From Micromonospora thermarum (lineage in GTDB: Bacteria; Actinomycetota; Actinomycetes; Mycobacteriales; Micromonosporaceae), in contig NZ_JAATEO010000001.1 in NCBI RefSeq assembly GCF_012034245.1, positions 124,001 to 188,000 of the forward strand: 64,000 nt of DNA, written 5' to 3'. Within the stretch, counting starts at the first letter, position 1; every line of letters starts with the position of its first letter. Under the pieces are notes generated by a model. It was not told where the DNA came from, did no database searches, and saw only the letters and a list, made by a program, of their open reading frames with translations. The position numbers were made by a program, and so were the translations under genes. Shown here piece after piece: positions 56,594 to 64,000 of this stretch.

Positions 56594-58171
56594 GTGCAGA
56601 GATGGGATCCGCTGAAGGAACATCAACTGCTCTTGCTGCGGCGAATCGGCGACGGGGACGACCTCAGCGGCCCCGACGGCGTCGACCAGCGCCACTCGGC
56701 CCGGGCGCTGCAGAGCCGTCGGCTCGTCGACGTCAGCCGCCGAGGTGGCGTGTGGCGCGCTCAAATCACCGACGCCGGCCAGTTCTACCTCGACAACGGC
56801 ATCCACCCCGACCACCCCGACCGCCTCTTGAACGGCACGACGACACCCCGCCAGCGCGTCCGGACCACCGTCACCGCCAAGCAAGATGCGTCGGCCCCTG
56901 CCCAGTCGCGAGCCGGCGAGGCCACCACGGCAGCTGGCTCGACGCGGTCCCCAGCCGCCGCGACGGTCGAGCAGGCCCGGCAACTCGTCGAGCGCCTTCA
57001 AGCCGAAGGTGGAACGGTGCGAGTCGAGAGCCCCGATTCCGACGAACGCGCCCGGTATCGGCGGGTTATCCACGCCGCCAAGCAGCACGGCCTCGTACCT
57101 GCCGGGTTCCACCTCAAGCACACCGGTCGCGCCGCCGGAGACCTGATCATCCGGCTGTCCAACGACGACGACCCGGACGCGACGGACTGGAATCGGATCC
57201 GACTTAACACCCGCCGCGTCACCACCGATCCCGATCTCGTGTTCGCCGCTTTGGAGAAGAACCCGGCCGGGTTGGAAGTCACGGAGGCATCCGTCCCCAG
57301 GGCGCTGGACCTGATCCGCGGCCTCGCTGCCGAAGCCCGACGACGAGGCCACCGGGTCGGGGTGAACACCAAAACCAAGAACCCGTCGGTCTACCTCCAA
57401 ATCGACAAGACCCGTCGCAGGGTCAGGCTGATCGAGGAGTACGACGACGTCCCCCACGTCCCCACCGCCGAGGAGGCCCGGCAGTTGCGGCGCAGCCGGT
57501 GGATGGTGCTGCCCAAGACCGACCGGGTCGCCTCAGGCCGTCTGCGGATGGAGATCGCCCGCGCCGGCTGGGACAAGAAGGACACCTGGACCGACGACAA
57601 GCGCACCACCCTGGAGAAACGCCTCCCCCGCATCATCCGTGACGTCGAAGCCGGCATCGCTGCCGACGAGGAAGCCAAACAGGCCGCCCAACGGGCCCAC
57701 GACGAATACGTCGCTGAGCAAGAAAGGAAGCGGGCAGAAGAGCGCCGCCGCTGGCAGATCGCCCTCGACGAGGCCCGCCCCCAAGCCACCGAACTCCTGC
57801 GCAAGAAGGCGTTCCGGCGGGCCTACGACTCCTGGATCTCCGCCAACGAGATCCGCGCCTTCTGCGACGCCCTCGAAACCGCGCCCGACGAACCAGCCGA
57901 CTCGGACAACCGCACCCGATGGATCGACTGGGCACGAGCCGTAGCCGACCGCCTCGACCCCACCCGCGGCGAACGAACCCTCGCCGACATCGACTTCGAC
58001 ATCGAACCCAAGCCCGGCGACCTGCGGCCTTTCATAGGCGATTGGAGCCCAATTGAGCCCCGTCGCGAATACCGCTCTGAACGCGACCAGCAGGCCATCG
58101 ACACTACTCGGCTCCAAGCCGACACCTGGCACCACGGTATGCGCGGACGGGCCACCTGGTGGCGCAAATAG
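56594..58171 (+). CDS. Large hypothetical protein with coiled-coil centre
   Basis: This 525-residue soluble protein comes from a GTG at 56594 (VQRWDPLKEHQLLLLRRIGD). The N-terminal ~75 residues look like a winged-helix domain (LKEHQLLLLRRI ... RLVDVSRRGGVWRAQITDAG). A Thr/Ala linker follows, then an alpha/beta domain (about 115-290) and a highly charged helical stretch near residue 345 onward (EEAKQAAQRAHDEYVAEQER) likely to form a coiled coil. The C-terminus has WIDWARAVADRLDPTRGER. I do not recognise a family. The start is uncertain (TTG at 56558 is in frame). Location suggests it belongs to the integrated element. Confidence 0.7.
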   Translation: MQRWDPLKEHQLLLLRRIGDGDDLSGPDGVDQRHSARALQSRRLVDVSRRGGVWRAQITDAGQFYLDNGIHPDHPDRLLNGTTTPRQRVRTTVTAKQDASAPAQSRAGEATTAAGSTRSPAAATVEQARQLVERLQAEGGTVRVESPDSDERARYRRVIHAAKQHGLVPAGFHLKHTGRAAGDLIIRLSNDDDPDATDWNRIRLNTRRVTTDPDLVFAALEKNPAGLEVTEASVPRALDLIRGLAAEARRRGHRVGVNTKTKNPSVYLQIDKTRRRVRLIEEYDDVPHVPTAEEARQLRRSRWMVLPKTDRVASGRLRMEIARAGWDKKDTWTDDKRTTLEKRLPRIIRDVEAGIAADEEAKQAAQRAHDEYVAEQERKRAEERRRWQIALDEARPQATELLRKKAFRRAYDSWISANEIRAFCDALETAPDEPADSDNRTRWIDWARAVADRLDPTRGERTLADIDFDIEPKPGDLRPFIGDWSPIEPRREYRSERDQQAIDTTRLQADTWHHGMRGRATWWRK

Positions 58172-58224
58172 CCGCAGCTGTTCCGCTAGCTCAACCAACC
58201 TGCCAGAGCCACCCGCCGTGTTGA

Positions 58225-58887
58225 TCAATGAGTCACGAAGGGAGAAGAAGGATTGTCCTTCCTGGTTGCTCCCACGCGCAGGGATTCGATGGCTGCCGCA
58301 CAGTTGACTTCGATCGGGCTCGAAGCGTCTAGTCGTTGCATCGGCAGGCCTGGCCAGTCGTCGGTGGTGTGCATTTCGGTGGCAAAAGATCGCAAATATT
58401 TCAAGTATCCGGGCGTTACGGTTTGAGACGACTCGAGGCGCTGCAGGGCGACCTTGAGCGCGTTCTCGCCTTCCCCGAGTTCGATTGCCATGCACGGTTG
58501 GACGGCGTTGAGTGCTTGGACCGAGACGGCCAGACGTTTCCGGAGGGGTTCGAGTGCCGCATGCCGTTCGCGGGCGTGGGCACGGGCAGATGCGTAGACG
58601 GTTTTCGGGCCCCGATCAACCAGGTACACGCGGTCTTGTCCGCGGCTCATGTCGCGGAGGTCGTCGAGACGGTCAATCATTGCCCTGATGAGCGCCTCGG
58701 CAACGTCCTTGCCTGTGGTGTTGAGGACCCAGGTGGCGAACTGTTCTGGGGCGGCGATCGTGGGGAGGTAACGCCACAGTGGGCTGGAGACGGCTGCTTC
58801 GGCGCCACTGCGGTTCAGGGCGGCGGCAAGGTGTCTGATGAGGGTGCTCTTCCCGCTGCCATCGATCCCGTCGACGAAGATGATCAT
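58225..58887 (-). CDS. Thymidylate-kinase-like P-loop nucleotide kinase
   Basis: This 220-residue protein starts MIIFVDGIDGSGKSTLIRHL with a perfect P-loop as in dTMP kinases. The second family landmark, normally DRY/DRH near residue 90, appears as LVDRGPKTVYASARAHA, so the base-binding region differs from housekeeping Tmk. Length is close to Tmk. The ATG overlaps the stop of the upstream NUDIX-nucleotidyltransferase gene (ATGA). It is the last gene of a six-gene overlapping operon. The substrate may be a modified nucleotide or another phosphorylated small molecule. Confidence 0.75.
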   Translation of the reverse strand: MIIFVDGIDGSGKSTLIRHLAAALNRSGAEAAVSSPLWRYLPTIAAPEQFATWVLNTTGKDVAEALIRAMIDRLDDLRDMSRGQDRVYLVDRGPKTVYASARAHARERHAALEPLRKRLAVSVQALNAVQPCMAIELGEGENALKVALQRLESSQTVTPGYLKYLRSFATEMHTTDDWPGLPMQRLDASSPIEVNCAAAIESLRVGATRKDNPSSPFVTH

Positions 58888-60077
58888 AAGGATGCCGACT
58901 CTTCGATCATGCTCCTCGCGGCCACGAGCGCACCTGGCACCCGGGCGGCTAGCCGCTCGGCCTGCTCTTTGTCGTCTGCGCCTGCGCGGCGGTAGGCGTC
59001 GTAGTCCCGGAGGAGCGATCCGAGCTCGCTGTCGGGCCATTCCCGCAGGGCCTCGATCACGTCGGGAAGCCGCAGGCCTACCTCTGGCGCTCGGCGTGTG
59101 ACGAGCAGCCGCCCGGCGCTCGACAGGACGGACAACACCCGGCGTGCGGTGTCATCGCGTTCCGTTCTTGGGTGGTGGTTCGCGGCCAGACGAGCGACGG
59201 CGAACTCGTGGAGTACGGCAAGGTCACCAGCGAGGTCGGTTATTTCTGGAGCGGCGGTGGGGGTAGAGGCGGCACCTGCGATCACGGCGGTGTCGAGCCC
59301 TACGCGGCGTAGCACCGTCCGCATCTTCATGTCGTACAGCGGGCCGAGGCGACGGGCGTCGCCCCCGTGGCCGTCAGCGAGGTGCAGTGACACTCGAAGA
59401 CCGTGGCGTTGGGCCGCTTCACTGACAATCTCGTGGAGCGCCGTGGCGGCGGCCGACGTCGGGGGCAGGTTCCAGGCGATGAAGTCGACGTCGCTCCAGC
59501 CCTCCACGAAGTCTCCCCGCGCGGCGGATCCACACAGCCCGACCCCGGCAAGCGGGTGTCCGGCGATGGCGGCCTGGGCCTCTGCCGCCACCTGGTTGAC
59601 CAGGCTGCTGAGCTTCCGGCTGATCGGCAGAGGGTGAGCGGCACGCCAGGTGATGACGGCAAGGGCGTGATCCAGCATCTGCTGGAACTGGGGATGGCTG
59701 GCGGCCTGCCGGGCGGCGGAAGCCTCGAGCCAGCGGGCCTGGACGAAGCCTTCGTCTCGGGCTGGCGTCGTGGCGGTGGTCGCCGTGGTGAAGAGGAACC
59801 AGTCGACGGTCTTCGCCGCTGGTGTGCCGTCGTTGTCGGTGAAGGTGTAGGCCTCCTGACCGAGGTACGCGCCGTAGTGCGTGTCGGTCAGGCCGGCCTC
59901 CTCAGCAACCTCCCTCTTGGCTGCGTGAAACGGTGACTCACCCGGCTCCAGGCGGCCCTTCGGGGCGACGGTCTGTCGTTCACCGTTCTTGCGGACCTGA
60001 TCGAGGAGCAGGATGGCAGGAGAGCTGAGGTCGTCGGTCGCGACGACGGCACCGGCGGAGGCGTATCGACGAGTCAT
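58884..60077 (-). CDS. NUDIX hydrolase fused to a nucleotidyltransferase domain
   Basis: This is a 397-residue two-domain protein. Residues 1-150 are a NUDIX domain with a complete Nudix box (residues 41-63, G-x5-E-x7-REV-x-EE-x-G). Residues about 155-290 carry a polymerase-beta-type nucleotidyltransferase motif, GSAARGDFVEGWSDVDF (183-199). The GS and DxD residues are intact, as in KNTase/MNT proteins. A helical C-terminal domain follows, as in aminoglycoside-type nucleotidyltransferases. Both ends overlap the neighbouring genes by ATGA. The fusion suggests that one protein both adds and removes or sanitises a nucleotide group. Confidence 0.8.
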   Translation of the reverse strand: MTRRYASAGAVVATDDLSSPAILLLDQVRKNGERQTVAPKGRLEPGESPFHAAKREVAEEAGLTDTHYGAYLGQEAYTFTDNDGTPAAKTVDWFLFTTATTATTPARDEGFVQARWLEASAARQAASHPQFQQMLDHALAVITWRAAHPLPISRKLSSLVNQVAAEAQAAIAGHPLAGVGLCGSAARGDFVEGWSDVDFIAWNLPPTSAAATALHEIVSEAAQRHGLRVSLHLADGHGGDARRLGPLYDMKMRTVLRRVGLDTAVIAGAASTPTAAPEITDLAGDLAVLHEFAVARLAANHHPRTERDDTARRVLSVLSSAGRLLVTRRAPEVGLRLPDVIEALREWPDSELGSLLRDYDAYRRAGADDKEQAERLAARVPGALVAARSMIEESASL

Positions 60078-60640
60078 GGCTGGATGCCTCCCGAGGATGT
60101 CTGGATGGTCTGGAAGGCTTCGCGTAGGCGAGCCCTGAAGGTGATGATGTCGGCAGTGTTGTCGACCCAATGATCGGCAATGGCGCGCCAGGCCGGGATC
60201 TGTTCGTGGACGCGTTTCCGCTCGTCCTTGCGTCGGATGATGCGTTGGGCCTCGTCGGCGGTCAGCCCTCGGGTCTGCGCCAGGCGCCTGATGCGGACGA
60301 GTTCTGGTGCGGTGATGAAGATGATCGCGCATGGCGCTGGCCATGTTCGCTTCACGGTTGTGGCCAGGGCGGCATCGATGAAGCTCTCGACTGCCAAGGG
60401 CGTCTCGCCGTCGTCGGGCAGTTCGAGGAGTTTCGAGACGAACTCGTCGTACCCGAAGTCTTCCCGGGTTTCCATTCCCTCGTGGTAGGCCTGTCGTCCT
60501 GAGGTGAGTCGTACGAGGACCGTCCTGATCTTGACGCGGCGGGCGCCGAGGGCGGCCAGATACTCGCCCGCGCTCGACTTTCCGGCCTCGCTGGTGCCGG
60601 CGAGGAGGAGTATCGGAGGCGTGGCCGGCTGCCGCATCAC
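60074..60640 (-). CDS. P-loop kinase resembling dephospho-CoA/NMP kinases
   Basis: This 188-residue protein has a P-loop in ILLLAGTSEAGKSSAGEYLA (residues 10-29), a middle helical region and CAIIFITAPELVRIRRLAQTRG. The RRKDERKRVHEQIPAWRAIADHWVDN stretch recalls the C-terminal lid and 'AD-x-x-I-x-N' end of CoaE-type kinases. The GTG at 60640 has GGAGGAAC upstream. An ATG 3 bases later overlaps the preceding stop (TGATG). It is translationally coupled to genes on both sides. The substrate is unknown. Confidence 0.7.
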   Translation of the reverse strand: MMRQPATPPILLLAGTSEAGKSSAGEYLAALGARRVKIRTVLVRLTSGRQAYHEGMETREDFGYDEFVSKLLELPDDGETPLAVESFIDAALATTVKRTWPAPCAIIFITAPELVRIRRLAQTRGLTADEAQRIIRRKDERKRVHEQIPAWRAIADHWVDNTADIITFRARLREAFQTIQTSSGGIQP

Positions 60641-61563
60641 GATGTTCCTCCGATCCGACGGATCACCGCGGTAACGCTGGTGGGCAGATCATCTGGGTTG
60701 CCGATGCCGACGCGTATGACCGGTACAGCGGCCAGTGCGTCGAGCACCTTCTCCCCGGAGTTGAATGCGGGAAGGCTGCTGCTGATGGTGACCTCGTCAG
60801 CCGAGGAGAAGATCGAGACGTGGTCCAGAGTCGGTTCGCGTAGCTTCGCCTCGTGGTCGTTCACCGCGGCGCGCAGCATGTCCCGGGCCGCGAGAGCTGG
60901 CGCCTGACACAGCTCCCCGGGGGCAAGGCCATGATCCGGAATAGCGATGAGGCTCAGTGGCAGCGGGCGGTGTCCGTCCGTGGTTGGGGTGGGAAGATCC
61001 ACCGGGTAGAGCAGCCGCTCGGTGGTGTGGGGTGCCAGCAGCGGCGCCATGTCGGCGCGCACGTGCCAGGGCAGGGTGGGCATCGGCACCACGCAGGGCT
61101 GGCCGCCGGGGAAGTTCGTGAAGGCGAACTCGTCGACCAGCAGGCTGCCCCCGCGAGCGGCGACGCCCAGCGCGAGGGACGTCTTGCCCTGCCCACGTCC
61201 GCCGTCCAGCACCGCTATCGCGGACCGTCCGCCGTCGGCGGTCACCGCACTCCCATGCAGGAGCGCCAGGTCTCCGTCCCCCATGACGGCCATGGATCGT
61301 GCCGCGGCCTGGAGCACCCCGATCGCCAGCGTGGCGGGATCGCCAGCCAGGTCCGCAGCCAGTTCCAGTAGGACCTCACCTCTGCCAACGTCGACGGCAA
61401 GCCGCGTCTGGCGCCCACCACGTACCTGCATGACCTGCCCGGTCGGTATGGTCGGCAGCTCCGTGCCAGCGAGTCGGGCGACGAAGCGCCGCAGGCAGCG
61501 TGGTGCCGACTCAGCGATCTGAATCTCCAGCGCACGGTTGCCGACTCTCAACAGACTCATCAC
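60637..61563 (-). CDS. HprK-like P-loop kinase domain protein
   Basis: This 308-residue protein has an N-terminal ~85-residue domain followed by an HPr-kinase-like core. LLHGSAVTADGGRSAIAVLD leads into the P-loop GGRGQGKTS (121-129), followed by GGSLLVDEFAFTNF, which resembles the Asp-containing strand of HprK. This architecture is seen in HprK-related kinases of secondary metabolism and peptide-tailoring clusters, not in the sugar-control enzyme. It overlaps both neighbours (GTGATG at its start). It may phosphorylate a small molecule or peptide; the substrate cannot be read from the sequence. Confidence 0.7.
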   Translation of the reverse strand: MMSLLRVGNRALEIQIAESAPRCLRRFVARLAGTELPTIPTGQVMQVRGGRQTRLAVDVGRGEVLLELAADLAGDPATLAIGVLQAAARSMAVMGDGDLALLHGSAVTADGGRSAIAVLDGGRGQGKTSLALGVAARGGSLLVDEFAFTNFPGGQPCVVPMPTLPWHVRADMAPLLAPHTTERLLYPVDLPTPTTDGHRPLPLSLIAIPDHGLAPGELCQAPALAARDMLRAAVNDHEAKLREPTLDHVSIFSSADEVTISSSLPAFNSGEKVLDALAAVPVIRVGIGNPDDLPTSVTAVIRRIGGTS

Positions 61564-62360
61564 CGCTCCCCGGGTTTACGGAGGACGAGCCACATCGAGT
61601 ACCGACGGTGTCTGCCGCGCACCGGAGGTGCCGGGGTCGACACGACACCCTCCTCCGATGTCACGGTCGCGTGCTGCCGAATGCCGCATGCCGCCGTGAG
61701 GGCGTACAACTCGTGGGCGGTGGTGAGGTGGGCGTAGCCGGGCGCCGCTCCGCTGGCCTTGTTGGCGAGGTAGATGATGTCGCGCGCGGGAAGCGGCCGT
61801 GAGCCGGTCCGGCGCTGCCCCCGCCACCGCGCGGCGCGCGCGGCCAGGTCCAGCAGGTTGGCGACACGGACAAGCCCGAACCGGCCGGCGTAGTGCCAGT
61901 TGAACGTCTCCACCAGGACAGTGCCTCCCGGAGCGCACACCCGCCACATCTCGTGCAGGGTCTCCACCCGCTCGGCCTCGGTGGCCAGGGCGTTGAAGGA
62001 GAAGCGGAGGCACCACACCTGGTCGAAGCTGTCCGCCGGTAGCGGCAAAGCGTGCATGCTGCCGTGGACGAAGGTACCGTTCGGACATGCGACCCGGGCC
62101 GCGGCCAGGGCCGCCTCGTTGATGTCGACGCCGACGATGTCGCCGCCGAGTGCGGTTATCGCCCGGGTGACGCGACCGGCGCCGCACCCCACATCGAGGA
62201 TCCGCGCCCCCACGCCGAGCCGGCGGTAGAGGGTCTCCTCACAGGGGCGCAGCGGTGCGGTGTCGTAAAACGAGGTCTCACCCGCGTAGTGGACCTGGTT
62301 CAGCGCGCGGATCATGGCCGCGTAGTCGATCTCGGTGATACCGCCGTGGGTAGTCGTCAT
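61560..62360 (-). CDS. Class I SAM-dependent methyltransferase
   Basis: This 266-residue methyltransferase has SAM motif I ILDVGCGAGRVTRAI near residues 54-68, the acidic VGVDINEAAL of motif II and MWRVCAPGGTVLVETF in the post-motif region. It belongs to the Methyltransf_11/25 type acting on small molecules. An unusual C-terminal segment (RDIIYLANKASGAAPGYAHL) follows. Its ATG overlaps the SDR stop and its stop overlaps the HprK-like start. The role is in the operon's unknown pathway. Confidence 0.85.
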   Translation of the reverse strand: MTTTHGGITEIDYAAMIRALNQVHYAGETSFYDTAPLRPCEETLYRRLGVGARILDVGCGAGRVTRAITALGGDIVGVDINEAALAAARVACPNGTFVHGSMHALPLPADSFDQVWCLRFSFNALATEAERVETLHEMWRVCAPGGTVLVETFNWHYAGRFGLVRVANLLDLAARAARWRGQRRTGSRPLPARDIIYLANKASGAAPGYAHLTTAHELYALTAACGIRQHATVTSEEGVVSTPAPPVRGRHRRYSMWLVLRKPGER

Positions 62361-63061
62361 CGCAGTCCCAGTCCTCCGTCGACGTGCAGCGTGCTGCCGG
62401 TGATGTACGACGCCCTCGGCGACAGCAGGAAGGTGATCGCGTCCGCCACCTCTTCCGGTTCACCGCAGCGCCTGAGAAGACAGCGGTGGCCGGCGGCCTT
62501 GTCGGGGGTCATCTGAGTGGCGATCGCACCCGGCACGACCGTGTTGACGCGGATGCCTCGATCGGCCAGCTGCGCGGCGGTCACCCGGGTGAGCGCCTCC
62601 ACGCCGCCTTTGGCGACCGCGTACCCGAGTCGCTCCGGGTGCCCGTAGTGGGCGTTGACCGAACTGACGTTGACGATGGCGGCAGGAGCGGCGGCGTACG
62701 CGACGAACTCGCGGATCACCAGGAAAGCGGAGCTCAGATTGACTGCGAGCATCCGCTCCCACTCCGCGGCGTCCGCATCGAGGATCGAGGTCCGCTCTAC
62801 CGCTCCCGCGCAGTTCACCAGCCCACCCACCGATCCCGGCTTGACGTGATCGGCGAAGAACGACTGCACCTGCTGCTCGTCCGCGACGTCAACGTCGTGC
62901 CAGGAAGGGCCCTGGTCCCCGCGCGGAACGTCCGCGGGCACATGAATATCCAATCCGTACACCGGAAGGCCCCTGCTCATGGCCGCCCGCACGGTGGCGA
63001 GACCGATACCCCGCCCGGCACCCGTCACGATCAGGGCGGATGGAACTGTCTCGTGCTCCAC
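62357..63061 (-). CDS. SDR-family oxidoreductase
   Basis: This 234-residue short-chain dehydrogenase has the cofactor motif VTGAGRGIGLATVRAA near the N-terminus, NCAG in GGLVNCAGAVERT and the catalytic Ser in NVSSVNAHYGHPE. YAVAKGG supplies the Tyr-x3-Lys pair. TPDKAAGHRCLLRRCGEPEEV and the terminal ITGSTLHVDGGLGLR are typical. The GTG at 63061 has GGGAGG at 5 bases. An in-frame GTG at 63067 is immediately adjacent to that sequence and less likely. It is the first recognised gene of the six-gene operon and is intact for catalysis. Confidence 0.87.
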   Translation of the reverse strand: MEHETVPSALIVTGAGRGIGLATVRAAMSRGLPVYGLDIHVPADVPRGDQGPSWHDVDVADEQQVQSFFADHVKPGSVGGLVNCAGAVERTSILDADAAEWERMLAVNLSSAFLVIREFVAYAAAPAAIVNVSSVNAHYGHPERLGYAVAKGGVEALTRVTAAQLADRGIRVNTVVPGAIATQMTPDKAAGHRCLLRRCGEPEEVADAITFLLSPRASYITGSTLHVDGGLGLR

Positions 63062-63195
63062 TGGCACCTCCCAGGGTCGTGAAGAACCAGGGCGGATCCG
63101 ACGAGTGGTCGCGCCCTGATGTCCTTACACTCGCCCTCAGAGTCGCTGTCGTGAATGCCGAGCATGCGGACGAAGTGGTTGTCCGCATACCGCAC
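63031..63195 (-). CDS. Possible short ORF upstream of the SDR operon
   Basis: This is a 54-codon frame from a GTG at 63195 with protein-like content (YADNHFVRMLGIHDSDSEGE) and mostly G/C third positions in its first half. It overlaps the SDR start by 31 bases in another frame. No Shine-Dalgarno sequence is visible. It could be a leader peptide, a small protein or a remnant. I do not recognise it. Confidence 0.25.
   Translation of the reverse strand: MRYADNHFVRMLGIHDSDSEGECKDIRARPLVGSALVLHDPGRCQWSTRQFHPP
63164..63188. promoter_or_regulatory. Inverted repeat between the operon and the HTH regulator
   Basis: Perfect 8-bp arms ATGCGGAC/GTCCGCAT (63164-63171 and 63181-63188) with a 9-base spacer lie about 145 bases before the regulator ATG and about 105 bases before the SDR start. 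This is a plausible operator for the divergent regulator. It also lies within the doubtful short ORF. Confidence 0.45.
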
Positions 63196-63330
63196 GTCTC
63201 ATGGCCGGCGGTTCGTTCAGGCTGTTCCCGGCGTTCCTGGTTGCGCCGCGCTGAACACTGAGTGACCCTATCTGCGCGATGTCCACGCTGCTCAATGCCA
63301 TCGGTCGCGAGCAGCCCGAAAGGCGGTGCC

Positions 63331-64000
63331 ATGGGCCAGACCCCGCGGGCGCTCCAGCCATCCCTGTCCGAGCGCCACTTCTTCGGCGCCGAACTGCGTC
63401 GGCTGCGCGAACGCGCCAACCTCTCGCAGGCGCGGCTCGGCATCATGATCCGTTTCAGTGCCGATCTGGTGCGTCGCGTGGAGACGGCCGACCGGTTCCC
63501 GTCCCGGGAGTTTGTCGAGGCCTGCGACAAGGCACTGGCGACCGGGGGCGCCCTGATGCGCCTGCTACCGCTGCTCGACAGGAACCGGACCAGCGACGGC
63601 AAGCCGACCGCCACCTCGCCAGCCGGCGGTGGCCTCAGCAGCGTGCTGTCCGATCGTCCGGCGGAGACGTCGGGGCTGGCCGAGATGGTCGCTCGGGTTC
63701 CGTTCCAACCCGGTGTCCTCGATCGCGCCGCCCTGGACTGGCTGAACGCTGCGGCGGGACCCCGGCTGCCCGTGGCCGGACGACCTGGCTCGTCTGACCA
63801 GGTTGACGAAGAGGATCTTCACTCGGCGGAGACCGCTCTGGCGATGTTCCGGCAGTTGGACCACACCCACGGCGCCGGACGAGTCCACGCCCAGGTGCAG
63901 CGGTACGTCGAAGGCGAACTGAACCGGCTGCTGGCGAACACCCCAACCTCCGAGGCGGTCGGCCGGCACCTCTACACGCTGGCGGCGGGATTCTTCGAGC
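63331..64000 (+). CDS. XRE-family helix-turn-helix regulator (truncated by window end)
   Basis: At least 223 residues are visible, with no stop before 64000. The N-terminal HTH is clear (FFGAELRRLRERANLSQARL, then IRFSADLVRRVETADRFPSR), as in XRE proteins of actinobacteria that often carry a C-terminal sensory or TPR region. The rest is helical with VQRYVEGELNRLLANTPTSE. The ATG at 63331 has AAAGG 7 bases upstream. It is divergent from the six-gene operon, so it probably controls it. The C-terminus is outside the window. Confidence 0.8.
   Translation, partial: MGQTPRALQPSLSERHFFGAELRRLRERANLSQARLGIMIRFSADLVRRVETADRFPSREFVEACDKALATGGALMRLLPLLDRNRTSDGKPTATSPAGGGLSSVLSDRPAETSGLAEMVARVPFQPGVLDRAALDWLNAAAGPRLPVAGRPGSSDQVDEEDLHSAETALAMFRQLDHTHGAGRVHAQVQRYVEGELNRLLANTPTSEAVGRHLYTLAAGFFE

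Larger units (their letters stand above)
52861..58171. mobile_element. Candidate integrated element at the tRNA-Ala gene (right end not determined)
   Basis: A large serine recombinase abuts and overlaps tRNA-Ala. It is followed by small ORFs, a replication-relaxation-type protein of the kind found in actinobacterial integrative elements, and a large unrecognised protein. Conserved origin-region synteny stops exactly at tRNA-Ala. I could not find a second copy of the tRNA 3' end in the window, so the right boundary is unknown and may lie beyond 64000, which would include the kinase/NUDIX operon. Confidence 0.5.

Noticed and set aside
52923..64000. Search for a second copy of the tRNA-Ala 3' end (attR)
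   Set aside because: By eye I found no repeat of the GGTTCGAGTCCCC segment to the right, so no element boundary is claimed inside the window.

Overview
The window is high-GC actinobacterial DNA with strong G/C third-position bias and many GTG starts. It is most consistent with Micromonospora or a close Micromonosporaceae relative. The assignment rests on gene order and protein similarity recalled from memory, not on a search. It covers the chromosomal replication origin: rpmH-rnpA-yidD-yidC-jag-rsmG-parA-parB lie leftward of dnaA. dnaN-gnd-recF-dciA-gyrB-gyrA, a DUF3566 gene, tRNA-Ile and tRNA-Ala lie rightward.

Layout. (1) 1-11.6 kb: a cell-envelope and inositol block (endonuclease IV, two polytopic membrane proteins, a bifunctional penicillin-binding protein, a DUF5318 zinc-ribbon protein, a PadR regulator with a perfect palindromic operator, inositol-phosphate synthase, Ogt). 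Several neighbours match the mycobacterial Rv0046c-Rv0051 set. (2) 11.6-15.1 kb: a decayed ECF sigma gene, a beta-propeller membrane protein, and an NfeD/flotillin pair. (3) 15.2-29.9 kb: cca, murJ, a membrane pseudokinase, sigM and a putative anti-sigma protein, trxB, trxA, cwlM, an acetyltransferase, an aminotransferase, a D-Ala-D-Ala-ligase-like enzyme and a HIT-like protein. (4) 30-32.8 kb: parB and parA with four perfect parS cores, two of them inside parA. (5) 33.3-39.4 kb: rsmG to dnaA. (6) 39.48-39.95 kb: oriC, with about 18 DnaA-box-like 9-mers and an AT-rich stretch. (7) 40.1-52.3 kb: dnaN to the DUF3566 gene. gyrA is split by a 420-residue intein placed directly after the catalytic tyrosine.

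From the tRNA-Ala gene at 52.85 kb to the right edge the window becomes accessory. A large serine recombinase reads antisense into the tRNA gene. Next come small ORFs, a replication-relaxation-type protein and a large unrecognised protein. The last 6 kb holds the most interesting unit: six overlapping minus-strand genes (SDR oxidoreductase, SAM methyltransferase, HprK-like kinase, CoaE-like P-loop kinase, NUDIX-nucleotidyltransferase fusion, thymidylate-kinase-like protein). They diverge from a helix-turn-helix regulator cut by the window end. I do not recognise this set as a described pathway.

Other structure includes a 162-164 bp dispersed repeat with terminal inverted repeats, one copy before cwlM and one in the dnaA leader. 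DnaA-box pairs also lie outside oriC, before the pseudokinase gene, beside parS, before dnaA and between gyrB and gyrA.
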